Source: Owenia fusiformis
Taxonomy: Eukaryota > Annelida > Polychaeta > Sabellida > Oweniidae
Assembly: GCA_903813345.2 (NCBI GenBank)
Contig: CAIIXF020000003.1
Location: 22,707,248-22,771,247, forward strand
DNA length: 64,000 bases
Reading direction: 5' to 3'
Shown here: piece after piece, positions 23,223-36,190 of the stretch
Position numbering within the stretch: the stretch's first letter is position 1
How the letters are laid out: every line of letters begins with the position of its first letter
Made by a program: the position numbers and the translations under genes
Notes under the pieces: generated by a model
Seen by the model: the letters and a program-made list of their open reading frames with translations, nothing else
The model's database searches: none
What the model was told of the DNA's origin: nothing

Positions 23223-24480
23223 TTCATCAGACAGGTTATACTGTTGTCCATAATAGTGTTTATAGGGTGTAATAATTCTGAACAGAATTTATGTTGAACT
23301 CTTATGGCTGATGGCTGAATTAATTATACAACTGTATATGTACATTATTCTTACACAAGTGTTCGAATGAATCATGGATTTTGAAATACATTTTTGTGTA
23401 ATAAAACAATATTTTGTTAATTTGGAGTCATCAGATTTATAGGAGAAGTAATGCATCAAGTTGAATTGCGTGTACTGCATACCAAAGCAATTTAACATTT
23501 ACATTATGTCGCCACCAGAAGTACTGCCATATTGTTATATTCTCCAACTTTTTTGTGGACAGCATTTGGATGTGGGCTTTTGGTGTTCAGCAGGTGACTG
23601 TAAGCATTTGGCGTCTGTAAAAATGGCAAGTGGTGACATTTTGCATGCTAATGCCTTGTATATAGCTTCTACGGCGGGCTTTCTAGAAATCACACATTGA
23701 TGGAACATTTCTAATGATTCAACTCAATTAAAAGTCTCATTACTCAAATGGGTACGAGTGTTGTCTTAAACTTTATCATCGTATCAAAATGTTGGCCACT
23801 CTATACTTAAAACTCAATATTCAGAACGCATATTTTTATTCGAAATAACTTTAAAACATGTCAAGAATCTACATGAATGGTTCGAAATTATTCAGAAAGG
23901 TGCCAAAAACGCACTAGAGAATTTGTTTAATTGGCACCCTGAATAAAATAATTAAAAAGGTGGACATGTTTTAGCCCACTCTGTATTACAGATGTGCGTG
24001 ATGTGCAAGCATATCGTGTTGTAGAATCGTCCTTAGACAAAGCCCTTCTTTGCAGCGACTTTCATTAGGATTCTGGATTTAACTCAAGCCCCAATGGCTC
24101 TAAATGTAGGCGGTTGGCCACAGACACGGGAACAAGAGTTCATCCCCCTCCCACTCACTATGTATTACTTAGAAAAACTGTATGGGGGGATTTAAATCTT
24201 CCTGGGCCTGTGCGGTTAACACTTTAAGACAGGATCCGTAACATGGCAAAACCTCAGAAGTAATGGTTTAATTTACTTGAAACTCATATATGCTGAACAC
24301 ACACTTTAGATTTATTGATATGTGTTCCTATAACAACCAATTAAGTACTAAGAAGTTTTCAAACAAACTTGGCAAACAATTATCCAACTTGTTCAATTAT
24401 CGAATTAGTACAATCTGATGCTATTATTTCTAGATAACTACAATATTACAATGTTTGTCTAAAGGTGTCACACTTCAGTT

Positions 24481-24554
24481 TACCCTGCGTGCAGAGTTTA
24501 GTTATAAAGTACAAGCTCTCTTTTAAGAAGTGAAGTCAACGAATGCAAAGGGTA
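24481..24554. mobile_element. TACCCT-end MITE, copy 3 (74 bp, 9-bp TSD)
   Basis: A minimal copy keeps only the two conserved ends. Flanks are ACTTCAGTT (24472-24480) and ACTTCGGTT (24555-24563), a 9-bp duplication with one mismatch. Confidence 0.75.
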
Positions 24555-24829
24555 ACTTCGGTTGGGGTTGTAGGCTAGGCTATAATCTAATGCCCAAAGA
24601 ACTACTGTATAATATTATTATATGGAAAAAGATGCAAAACGTTCGTATATCTTATCTTATGGTTTCGTTTATAAATTATGTTGCTGACAAATAAATATGC
24701 CATGCTTCTCTGATCTAAATTTAATGAAATAAACAAACGTTTTGTATCTAAAATATGAATTTTTTCGATAGAATACAGGATTGCACTTATGGTTATTCAT
24801 TCACACGATGGTTCAAAGACAACATAGTA

Positions 24830-25240
24830 CTATCTGGTTGTATTTGAACATATCTGGTTGTACAAATTCAAAATATATTGTTCCCTGAAGTCCACACATC
24901 TCTTTATTCCGATTCAAAATATCCTGTTGTACAAAGTCTATATACAGGTATATTATGGTCGTACAAAGTCAAGATATATGGTCATTAAAAGTCAACACCT
25001 TTTTGGCTGTACGTGTACTTGACAAAGTTGACGTCAACATATCTGGTTATTCCAGATCAAGATATCTGCTTGTACAAAGTCAAAATATCTGGTTGAACAA
25101 CTTCAACATCTGTTGTACAAATTCATATATCTTGTGCAAGGTATATCTGATTTCATTATATCTAGTTGAACAACATCAATATAATGATATCTGGTTATTT
25201 AAAGTCAATATATGATTGTACAAAGACAACATTATCTGAC
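24830..25240 (+). repeat. About 22-bp degenerate minisatellite (ATATCTGGTTGTACAAAGTC)
   Basis: Roughly 15 to 18 diverged copies of ATATCTGGTTGTACAAAGTC plus AA, with irregular spacing. Confidence 0.7.
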
Positions 25241-25281
25241 AACAAATTAACAAATCAAAGTTGTTTAAACTCAGCATATCA

Positions 25282-25566
25282 CACTGGCGGATCTGGGCCC
25301 GCCTCCCCCCTTGGGTGGGCCCGGAAAAAAATATTGGGCTCAAAAAAATTGGGCCAAAAAAGGCCTTAAGGCCCCATCAAGTGTGCCTTTTTGGTCATTA
25401 CTAGAACTTTGAGGCCTTATTTTTTAATTTCAGGCCACATTTTTGTAGAAAATGGGCCTCCAAATTTGGACCCACTTTTGAGTTTTAGGGGCCCAAAAAT
25501 TTTTCTATGACCTGAAATTTGGGGCCCTCCCTTGTTGGCTCTTGTTGGTTCCCAGATCCGCCCCTG
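25282..25566. mobile_element. CACTGGCGGATC-type MITE (5-bp TSD)
   Basis: The ends are CACTGGCGGATCTGGG and CCCAGATCCGCCCCTG, between two TATCA copies (25277-25281, 25567-25571). The interior is a patchy GGGCC/AAAAA composition. The ends and 5-bp duplication fit hAT5-type elements (inference). Confidence 0.7.
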
Positions 25567-27432
25567 TATCATATGGTTCTCGAGTCTGCACTCGTAAAAA
25601 TATTCTTCGCAACTTCCTGCTATCCATCATATCATCTACCGATCCCTTGTGTGTAAAATTAGCCAGATCACAAGCCTCTCGTGGTTCCTCATCACACTGA
25701 TCTATTTATGTGTGGTTCAGTTACAAGCATTGCCACATCGCCTAGGATTTAATCAACCTGGATACAAACGTGTTGATCCTGTACGCTTATAGCTCATCGG
25801 GTTAGCATCGGATTATGATCATGCAGACTTATTAAATGGCTTTTGCCCGGCTGATTTTTACATAATATTGCCTTCAAACATACATTAGTTGTTGTGCAAC
25901 CTCATTGCTGAGAGCAACAGTGGCCAGGTCAGGGAGTTAAAGGTAAGTGGGGTCATATTGACCTTATTGATCTATTAACCTTCAGAGTAAATATATTTCA
26001 CTGTCATCGCCAATGTTTGCAAGAAATGTAATATTTAGGAACTGCTCATGATGTCAGCACCCGTGCCAGGGAGACTATGATGCAGAGAACTTTCGATTAG
26101 CTCGCAATAAACTTTCGAGTTACCCGTAACGATCTCCGAAAACAAGCTAGAAAACGATTATAATGTGCTCCAAGAAAAAGCAATTTTTATCCCACCCCTG
26201 AGCTATCTGAAAACTGATTCTAGCGGGGCCTGGGATGATGAATCAATCCAAACACTGGGTGTTCTAGCTGACGAAGACGATAGAAGAGGCCACTCGAGAA
26301 TCACCCTATTTGAATTTTTATCGTACCCTCGAGTCTCAAATGAATACTGACCAATGGACTGTTATGTATGAAAAACGTCTTCCTCGGGAGACAATGGGAG
26401 TCATGAGGTAGTTAAAAGCTACTGTTCATACACCGAGTCATGATGACTCCGCCACCTCATTTATTAAAGAGGCTGCATTTCGGAGTTTTCATACTTTATT
26501 TTAGCCCCTCGGGTTTCATGGGTTTAGGCACCTTGTACATTATCAAGCTTTTAGGAGTTCATACATACATAGATATTAGGTGCCATATACCATGTTTATG
26601 AACATGCACGACATCTTACATGTCTTAGTATATGTTACGTTCTGCGCATCTTATATCATAATAGCTTGGCAAGAAGAACACTTGGTTTGCAAACGTTTCT
26701 CATTTAGTATATTCTCAAGAAGAGGAACACTATCTGAAAAGAATATATTATTTTTCACTGAACTAACGTTCTTCTGGGAAGTTTTATATCTGGATTGCAA
26801 CTGTTGAAAGGTAATCAACAACATACATTAGCTTCTCTCCAGGAACTAAGTCGACACGGAAGAGTGCATGTAATCTTAGTAGCTCGGAATACAACTTCTT
26901 ATATAGGTAGATATTAGCAGCGTTCATTTACTCACACCGTCCTTTTTGCCATAAAACTTATCTAAAGCACTGTGATGAAATCTCCTCCTCCTAGAAACTA
27001 GGAAATGCTATTTTGCCATTTTCTGATGAGATGTTTTCAATAAACCTTTAGATTGAGAACAAAGTAGTGGCTAAGTTGTGGAAATAAGATACAGTATGTA
27101 CTTTTAGTATATGCTTTTGCCCCGTAAGTTAGGCAGACACAGGTGCATTTGTAGGGAATAGTTCAATTCTCAACATAATCTCGATACCTGAGTAAAAGTA
27201 ATATCGCTACCAGCTGACATTTACAGAAATACACTGCGAGCAAAATAAAAGTAACACATGTAATATGGCAAAACGATAAACAATGTGCTGGATATATTTG
27301 AGCGACCAGAGTGTTTAATGACTCTCCTTCTATGTGCACGCACTTGCGTTGAAACAAGTATTTTAAGCAATAGGATAGTTTCTAAATAGCAGAAAAATCA
27401 ATGAAATCTCGTGCTGCCATCTTTTATTCAGC

Positions 27433-27830
27433 TTTTAACTCTGGCTAGAGCTCCATTCATTTACATGCTTAAATCTTGGAAAAGTGGCTTACTTTCATGA
27501 TTTATCAAAGTGTGTTTGTTGAATCTGTATAAAACTTGAATGATATACCACATGATGACCCTGTTTATGTACATGATGTGATTAAACATGCAAATGTTGA
27601 TTGACATACAAATAATCCACGGATTTAAAGAATTTTAGCATTGCATCTATGGACATTTGGCCCAAGTTTTTTTAAATTGTTATAGAAAATTATTCAAATT
27701 ACATAACTGTGTAAATCAAAGCTATTAAAGGAGAAAACATTTCACTGAATTCAAATATGCCATTAAAAAGAAGGTAATGTAAGTCATTGGAGGTCTAATA
27801 TGCAAGTCTCTTAAAATCTCACGAAAAAGG
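27433..27830 (+). repeat. Paralog of the 3598-4320 segment, lacking the MITE
   Basis: CTTGGAAAAGTGGCTTA, TTTCATGATTTATCAAAGTG, CACATGATGACCCTGTTTAT and AATATGCCATT..AAGAAGG all recur in the same order as at 3598-4320. The TACCCT insertion is absent. It serves as an empty site. Confidence 0.75.
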
Positions 27831-28879
27831 AGATTTAACGAGATTTCAAAAGCTATATGGAAACTATACTATTCGATTTGTGTTCCTTATCTCATGGCCC
27901 TTATGATTACCCAGATGATTATTACAACGTTCTACCATCTCATTATCCGGCACACATGTGAATCAACAACTGTTCCATATTAAGCGCCGAGAGTGTAAAT
28001 TCTAGAATATGTGGGTGGATGGAAATAGCTCTGAACACATATATGTAGGCCTCAGAAACACCTACTGTACATACATTCACAGGTGGTGTACCAGGTTATT
28101 TCATAGGTCCATCTTTACATACTGAAGAACTGGTTGAATGAGATAGGTGAGGTAAGGGTCGTTCAATAAGTTCTAATATAAATGCTACACTTTTTGTGTT
28201 TATTTTTGAGAAGGTGATGTGTTGGTTTCAATAATATATAAATATTATTGGTTTATCTCAATTGATACTTTTAAAGTTGTAGTGTGTAAAAACAGTGGAA
28301 CTGGACACAGATTGAAGAAGAGCTAGAATGAATTTATCTGTTATAAGAAACATGGATGGAAAAACTGCCTCGGGTACCCTTATTTCTGTATAATAAAGTG
28401 TTATTGCTTAGAAATTACGGAGAATAAATCCCTAGAATTAGGCCCGCATTTAAAAACAAATTGGCTGTAAACTCCAAAATTTTCAATTTTTGGACGTGGA
28501 AATGAGAGCATTTGTATAACAATTTATTGAACGACCCTCATATTTGTTGGGCATTCACCTACTACCGCATAATATTATGCAATTTACACCATCTAGAACA
28601 TTCTATACGAGTACATCTATTTATTGTATCTATATGGTATTCTGTAGGAAATGTGTTAAAACACTGAACGAAATCATCGAAACTTTATTATACGATTTCA
28701 AAAAATCAGTATATCACATTAGTAAACAATACTAAACATATACCATGTCATGGGCATTCAATAGAATTTCTATCGAAAGCTCATGACCATGTCAAGAGTA
28801 ATAATTTCAAAACAGTTTGTTTTCCAAATAAAACATTGAAATCTCAGTATGAATGGATGATTTGAACCAAGGTGGAGGA

Positions 28880-29175
28880 GAGCCCGCCCTATGTAACAAG
28901 GCACTGCTGGGTCCTAGGGGGAGGTGGGGGGACATTGGGTCCGACTCCCCTCCCCATTTGGGTGGATCCAGAAAAGAAATGTTGGATCCAAAAAACATTT
29001 GGGGCCAAACATTTTTGGGCCTCAATAAGTGGGCCTTTTTGGGCATAACTTGACCTTTTTTGGGCCTTGTAGGCCATATTATCAAAAATGGGCCTTAAAT
29101 TTTAAAAAAATTGAATTTTTTTCTGATTTGAAATGTGCCCCCCCCCCTGTTACCGTTTGGATCCGCCAGCCAGTG
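28880..29175. mobile_element. CACTGGCGGATC-family MITE, degenerate copy
   Basis: GGTGGATCCAG, GGGGCCAAA and the right end GGATCCGCCAGCCAGTG match the family of the 25282 element. The left end is unclear. Confidence 0.5.
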
Positions 29176-32100
29176 TAAGATGGCCCTAAAAGAACATGAA
29201 AATACATCTTCTGACATATATGCTTGCCATCATTTTGGAAAGTAAAGCTAAAAGGGTTTCAATAAATTAGAAAATGACTCAATTCTATTAAAAGATGCAT
29301 GTGGTAAAAAAACCTTGTAGCTCGTGTAATAAATAACAGTGACAATATAGGGAGTAAAGACCTTTCTCATCTTTGAATCCAACTATTTCTTTTCTGGACC
29401 AAATTTTGTAACAGCGCAATAGAAAACTGAAAGACAGACCACATTGGAGTGGAACATTTTAGGCCTTAATTAAACTGTTAATCATACAATCTGTAGTGAT
29501 AAACAATGATACCCCGGCCTCCATTAATGTCTGTTTATTAGAACATCATCAGTCGGTCGTAAAAACTGCTCTCAGAGGGATTTTTAGTTCGAAAATACAG
29601 ACTCCAGAATGTATTTAAATTCTCGTTGTAGTTGCACAATGTCTTTCATTACAGTATAAATGTGATCAATTTCAATCAACATTGGATTAACAGATAAATA
29701 ATTAATCTCAAAATTAGTTTCAATGTTCCCCAGCACCTAAATGGCGACCTTTATAATATTATTATCATATCAGTTACATAATCCCATTTAGCGTTTCACC
29801 GATTGACAATAATTGCAAACCAGACAGATACTAGTATGATGAGGTTTAGAAACCGAGAGGCTCGTCGAGAGAATCCCCTAACTTATTTTTCCATACGATA
29901 TTGCATTATGACAAGCCTGATGGTTTGATATGTTCGAGCCACCCCCACCCTCCAACCCGACAAAAAAAATCAGTAGTTTTCATCATTCTGGGCACATTTA
30001 AGCGATTTTGGCCACTTTTGGACCAAAATTGTCGAAAGTAAACCCCCTGGAATTTTTTAAAAAGTGACCCCCTTCCCTTAGCAAAATCAGGCCTGGACAC
30101 TGGCATGCTATGGTCAATTGATTGATTGATATTTAAAGATTGGGTACACTTACATTACTTTCCTGCCTTGCTCATAATATTTGCAATTCACTTACAATTC
30201 CTAGTTCTACATATTAAGTTATGTTGACATAATGGTTTACAATCTATGTATTTAATATGCTTACAATATCTATGTGTTTCATATATATTTCAATATTATT
30301 GATTAAGAATGCAATTGAGGTCACTGGCATTATCTGAACACGGAAACTCGCAGTTAAAACAAACAGGCATATCAAGGGATTAATTATAGAAATTAAAAAA
30401 AAGAGAATATTAAAAACGAGTCTTATTTGCTTCCTCAGTTCCTAGATCCTATATCTTGATCTCAAAGTTAACTTAACATTTGCTTGAATATTTTTCATTC
30501 AAGGATGTTTGAAATTATACCCAGAAAATGTCAATCAGTATACGTACATGTACATTAAACGCGATCCTTTTCTGGTAGCCATCTTAAAAAGTTTTCGATA
30601 AATCTCATTCAAGGAAAAGGAAAATCACTCAAGACCAAGACCCTTTAACTTTATACAATTGTCTGAAGAATAGACCTAATTAATACACCGGATGTTTATT
30701 TATTAGTTCAACCAAGACCCTTTAACCAAGCACGCACATAGTACATTATTGAATCGTAACTTGAATATCTGCTAGTTATATCGTTGATATTACACAGGTC
30801 TGTGAGCAACCGTGCTTCACAGGTAGACGGAAAGGTCAGGTAATTCCCGGTAAGTAAAAGCGAAGTGCTCTCATATTTCCTTAATTAGGCCAGGTTTAAA
30901 TGTTGGCAAGTCGTACTTTTTCAGAATAAAATAACACATTGGCAGAATGGGGTGCTTTAAGTAAAACATCAGATATCATGCTCCCATTGCCAGACGTTTC
31001 AATTACCATTGGTTGAACAGGCTCACACGTGGTTCAAAGTGAATGTCGGGATCGTTCCCATGGTGGTCCATACCGACAATGTACCCCCTCTAACCTGAAG
31101 AAATACAGACAGAACATCATGAGTATTCATTTGAGATTTCACTCATATACACTTTTAATTTTGAATGAAGCTTTCAATGATATGACAATATTTCACCTAG
31201 GCATATTGTGTCAGATATTCATGCTTGCATGTTAATCATAACTTGTCAAATTTTAAAAATAAATGATAGCCAATGATAACTACATAGCTTATATAATGTA
31301 CAGTAGTAAACGATGCTAAAATGTTTCTTAGCCTATGGCCATGGTCATGGTGCATGGTACATACTGGTAACTGGATACATATGCGTTTCATTCACTTTCG
31401 TATTTTTTGTACCCTTTGCGATAGTGGTTTGACTTTGGAGCTAGACTCTGCACTTAAGACATATTTTAACAGGTTAGTGATTTTAGTTTTATATTGTTTA
31501 TGGGTTCTTCTAATTGTTTTAGATCGCTGGAAATTGTCTTGCATTTTTAAAGGCATTTCGAGTGCAAGCTTAAATAAATGTTGAAGGTATAATATCTTGC
31601 GTGAGAAAGGTATCCTTATGATCAGTCAGCTAGAAAAACTTTATTTAGTGAATATGAGAAGTGACGAAATTAGAGAGGCAAATATATATTGGGATATAGA
31701 TATTACAATTTAATTCAATGAGATATTTCGATTATGTTATGATATACTATGAAGACAAAATTGACAAAATTGAATTATCTTCAAGGTAATGAACGATTAA
31801 CTGACCTTCACCTCCATTAAACTTGACGTGTTAATCTTTTCACCGACTTTGGCACCAACAATGTTAAGCCCCTTCTTTATTTTATGCAACAGGTTCATTT
31901 AACACAGTGAGATTAAAGCGCTGAGGTGTATTAGTTTTATAACCATTTTAGTCATATCTATTATATTACATTTTAAGTTTAATTTAATCTACCAAAACAA
32001 ATCCTTATAAAAGTATAACGAAGTGACATTGAGTTCACTTAGCTGTGTTTTGTAGTTGGCTTTTCCCCTTATATGCTTATTAACTCGAAATACATGTATA

Positions 32101-32577
32101 CGTCGAGTATTAAACATTTGTAATCATTTATAAAATTCACTAAAAGATGGCTTCGGTGTACCCCTTTTCTTAAATGATTAAATAAAACTCGATAGATACA
32201 AAAAATTATAAATCTAGAATTCATTTATTTTACTTCTAGCATATTATTTTTTGCATTACAATGCATGATTCAATAGTTCTACATCGACCACCAAAGTCAT
32301 TTCCCCAGGTCATTTTATTCGTACGTATAGAGTTCAGATTAATCCCAGCAGTTTCAGCAAGGGCGTCATCAAGGTAAGTCTAAGAATCTAAATGTACCTC
32401 TGGTATTTCAAACTTACGTTGGATATGTGTCATCTGAAGTAATAATTTGCGATTTGGCAATATGGATGGAGGTGATTGTAGTATGCATCTATCTATAGAG
32501 GAAAATTGAACCATATTCGAACTGGATCATTTTGACTGGATTAATCAACCAAATGAAATAAAATGCAAAGAATGTAA

Positions 32578-32662
32578 AACAATCTGGACATACTGCACAA
32601 GGAGAGTATAGAAGATAATAAACAATCTGGACATACTGCACACGGAGAGTATAGAAGACAAT
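32578..32662 (+). repeat. Two-copy tandem repeat of about 43 bp
   Basis: AACAATCTGGACATACTGCA followed by CA.GGAGAGTATAGAAGA occurs twice in direct succession. Confidence 0.75.
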
Positions 32663-33537
32663 AAGAATGCCAGACATGTACTCCCTCAATATAAAGTCAT
32701 CTTTGTCTTGAAGAAAGTCGAAGTTCCTGACTTGAGCCTTGAAATGGGGCTCTAAAAACAATGATAGCGACTTGTGTGGGGAAATCAAGCAGAAAGCAAG
32801 TAACACGTTTAATTATCAGGAGGATAAGATAGCCCCACCAGGTCGAGATACCACCAGTGTTAATTAAGGCAGCACAACCTGACTTATGTCCTAGATTAGA
32901 TATAAAACAATGAAAATCTCACCATTGTGTAATTCACCGCCAGTTATCCGAGTGGACAGTTCAACCCCAAAGACATATTAATCATGATATTTTGAGAGCT
33001 TCGGGAATACCAAGGGCATAGTACTTACGGAATGTTTCATTTTTTCGATGGAAATGAAGTCGGATAATATTGCCTTATCATAATTTAACATGGGTAGCAA
33101 TTTTTGATCGCAGCCAAGGATGGCCGAGAATAACTCAAACCCTAAATCAAAAGCATTATCCTAACCAGGAAGACTCAGAACTTTCTTTCGGCCATCGGAT
33201 CTTAAGTTGCGGTGCATTGTTGCTGTCCCATTTAAAATAACTTTGCCTATCCTTATTTTTGTTACATTACATATTGTTATAGTCTCCAAGTTTATGTTCA
33301 TGTACTTTACAATACTTATCCTACATAAGAGGGGCTTGGGATATTTTAAATGTTTATGTTATACAGACTTAGACTTAAACAACTATATTTTCACATTAAT
33401 AATCAGGTTACCTTTGCTATAACGCATTATTTAACACATTAATTCTAACATTCTGCAAAACTACTGTCAGTGAATTATATCGAATTGTTTCTTGTATTTT
33501 CAGAAGCATATAGTGTAGTGCTAGCTAGTACAGAAAG

Positions 33538-35929
33538 ATGGCGGAGCAGTCGCAACAGTACAAAATTCCAATGCCCCAACTTACAAAGGAGGAACTTATC
33601 CGATACCAGACAAAGTTTAAGATGTTCGACAGGAATAAGGATGGTCATATTGAGGCTCGTGAATTAGCAGCAGTTTCAAAAGCTTTGGGACACAATCTCT
33701 CAAATGAACAGATAAATGTAAGTAACATTTTTCAAACACAATAATATATGCTTCTAACATAAGGATCACATAATTCAGTAATCAATGCTAAATCTCGTTT
33801 CTGCTACAAAACATCAATTTATGTTATAACTTGCTGTTTTAAGGACGAGGCACATGGTAAAATATTATATTCAGTCTAATTTTATTTGCAGAATATTATC
33901 GGTGAATGGGATTTGGACATGAATGGCGTGTTAACATTCGATGAATTCGTATGCTGTATGCACGCGAACAAGTCAATCTTTGTTAAAGGTGAACAGAAGT
34001 AAGTAATTGCGACGATAATTGCATTTTTGCGATGTTAAAGGATTGGTATCGATATGGAGAACTGAATTCAACAATGTTTTTCTCTTAAACAAATCATTGA
34101 AAACACTCTGTAAAAAACACGGTATTTTATGTAATGTTTACTGATTGACAACAATATAATGCGAAAATTATTTAGAACTATTTTATAACTGTTTTTGTTA
34201 ATTTTTTTTTTTTAGTGCAATTGTTTTTGCTCCTTTCTACCAATTCTTGAGAATGAAAAAATGTCTTTCCGAACCTTGTTAGAACAAAATAGCATATACA
34301 ACATGCTTTTAGACCTCTCAATATTATTGTTATACAAAAGAATTGTTGGTTGATTTCAAAAAAGTATTCAAAAAATTAAAACAACCCCCCCCAAAAAAAA
34401 ATAGATAAAAATCAAGATAAACCCTTTATTTCATTAACAAGATACTTTTTTAAAATCAACCAAAATTGCCTTTGTACAATTACAATATTGAGAGACCTAT
34501 TGATTGATTAGACTCAATCTCCGATCCTTCATGGCAAATGATTTTATAGAGAAATAAATCCCTCAGAATCTAAGTATTTACATTTTGTATACATGTCGTA
34601 GATAGCCCAAATGTGTCTACATTAGTATTGTATTTCAGGAAGATGAAGATCCGAAAGATGTTGATTAGCCATGCGGTGGACAAAGCGGGAAATGTCCCGA
34701 CTAACCGCATGATTCAAGTCCTCTTTGAACAACTTTCCTTCCCACCAGGTAAAAATTTCAAATGAGCGTTACTGAATTCTGGGTTCCGAGCCTACCGCCG
34801 TCACAGAAATGTTGGAGACCATAACAATATGCCACCACTTTTGGTGGTGACATAAGAATTGACACCGGGTTCCTTAAGGATATCATTAGTATATTTGAAC
34901 AACTTTGAAAAGTAAGTCCACCTTTCAAAAGGCTACAAGGATGATTTCAATTTTTCTCCTTGATAAAAAATATGTTGAGACATATAGTTGCCATTTTAAT
35001 GTAAGCCTAGTCCCTATCCCGGGGTTCCTATGGTGTATTATATGAGCCTGGCCATAGGAAAACCGGTCTTATCACAAAAATTAAAATTGTGCTACAGAGC
35101 CAAAAATGTGCCCACGATTAAGAGGAAAATCCGACTTTTTGGTCTATATATGCAAGGATAAATTGTTAAGACATAAGCCATGGCTCATTTGAAAGGTTTC
35201 TTTGTGATAAGACCCCTTTTCCTGTGGCCTGGCTCATATTCAGAATGAAATGATCTAGTCACCGGTCACCAAATCTAGTTACATTTACAATTAGCATAGT
35301 CGCCGATATCAGGAAGATTATGTTCATTTCAGAGAGGTCAAACAGGATGTTATCTCCACTGGACACACAGCAAACAGGGCACATCAACCTTCATATTTTC
35401 TCAGATTTCTACGGAAAGGTATTAGATAAGTAAGTACTTGCATAGTCGTTTAAATATTCGAAAAGTTTGACAGTTCCTTGCTTCCCGATTGGAAAAAAAC
35501 TTATCCTAAAATAAACTAAATTAATAAACTTTCTGGAGTCTTACTTAAACTTGTTTTAACCTATATTACAAATTGTGAAGAGATGGCGAGACATAGGTAA
35601 ATAAAGACATCCCTAAATCCCTTTCTCCATCTTGTAAAATTTTGTTATTGTTACAGAGATTTTTGTATTATCACTCAGTTGGGTCTTATGAAACACTATT
35701 ATATGAATATAACCCCATTATTTTCAGTAAAGAAAACTTGGAAAAGACATTTAAAGGTTTCGATAAAGATGGCTCTGGGGCTATATCTTTGTCGAGCGCC
35801 CAACAAGTGATGAAGAATTTTGGATTTTCTAACCCACAGAGCGATGCCATGGGCGCCATGCATGACAGGAATCGTAATGGCTATTTCTGGTATGAAGAAC
35901 TCTCTCAATTCTGGCCAATTCCACAGTGA
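33538..35929 (+). CDS. Six-EF-hand calmodulin-superfamily protein, 5 exons
   Basis: Exons 33538-33717, 33892-33998, 34639-34748, 35333-35429 and 35728-35929 join in phase to give 231 aa. EF1 (31-42, DRNKDGHIEARE) and EF2 (67-78, DLDMNGVLTFDE) are canonical calcium loops with Glu at position 12. The middle pair is degenerate (about 109-121, and 143-154, which ends in Ile). EF5 (177-188, DKDGSGAISLSS) lacks the position-12 acid, and EF6 (211-222, DRNRNGYFWYEE) is near canonical. Three EF pairs is unlike calmodulin or troponin C, which have two, and recalls calbindin-type proteins without clear orthology. There is no signal peptide or membrane segment, so it is probably a cytosolic calcium sensor or buffer. 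ATG 33538 sits in a good AAAGATGG context, and LTKEEL before EF1 is typical of the superfamily. Confidence 0.9.
34046..34500 (-). mobile_element. Reverse copy of the 5161 foldback element in EF-hand intron 2
   Basis: It starts AAAGGATTGGTATCGATATG and follows the reverse complement of 5300-5769 in order, including the CTGATTGACAACAATATAAT and AGTGCAATTGTTTTTG blocks. Confidence 0.6.
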
Positions 35930-35945
35930 TTATTAGACGATAAAA

Positions 35946-36085
35946 CAGAGTTCCCCAGAAGTAAAAAAAATAACAATATCAATTACATTCTTTCAACAGA
36001 AGTAACGTTATTTGACAATGAAATAGAGTTCCCCAGAAGTAAAAAAAATAACAATATCAATTACATTCTTTCAACAGTAGTAACG
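35946..36085 (+). repeat. 78-bp direct duplication in the EF-hand 3' UTR
   Basis: AGAGTTCCCCAGAAGTAAAA through TTTCAACAG.AGTAACGTT occurs twice with a 78-base period, starting 18 bases after the stop codon. Confidence 0.8.
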
Positions 36086-36190
36086 TTTTTCGGTATTTCT
36101 AGAGGGGGCATATTTCCTACAGCTAGTGACATCAGTGAGCCCGCAAACGATGGCACTGTACTGTACACCGTACGTGTGCAAGAAGACGGT

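Larger units (their letters stand above)
21634..33537. other. 12-kb intergenic stretch, no gene recognised
   Basis: It contains the listed repeats and mobile elements. No chain of phase-compatible exons or recognisable domain is seen on either strand. The USP10 3' UTR probably occupies the first part; an AATAAA lies at 23400-23405. Confidence 0.5.

Noticed and set aside
26165-26350. 61-codon acidic ORF considered as an isolated exon
   Set aside because: No recognisable domain or phase-compatible neighbours could be found.
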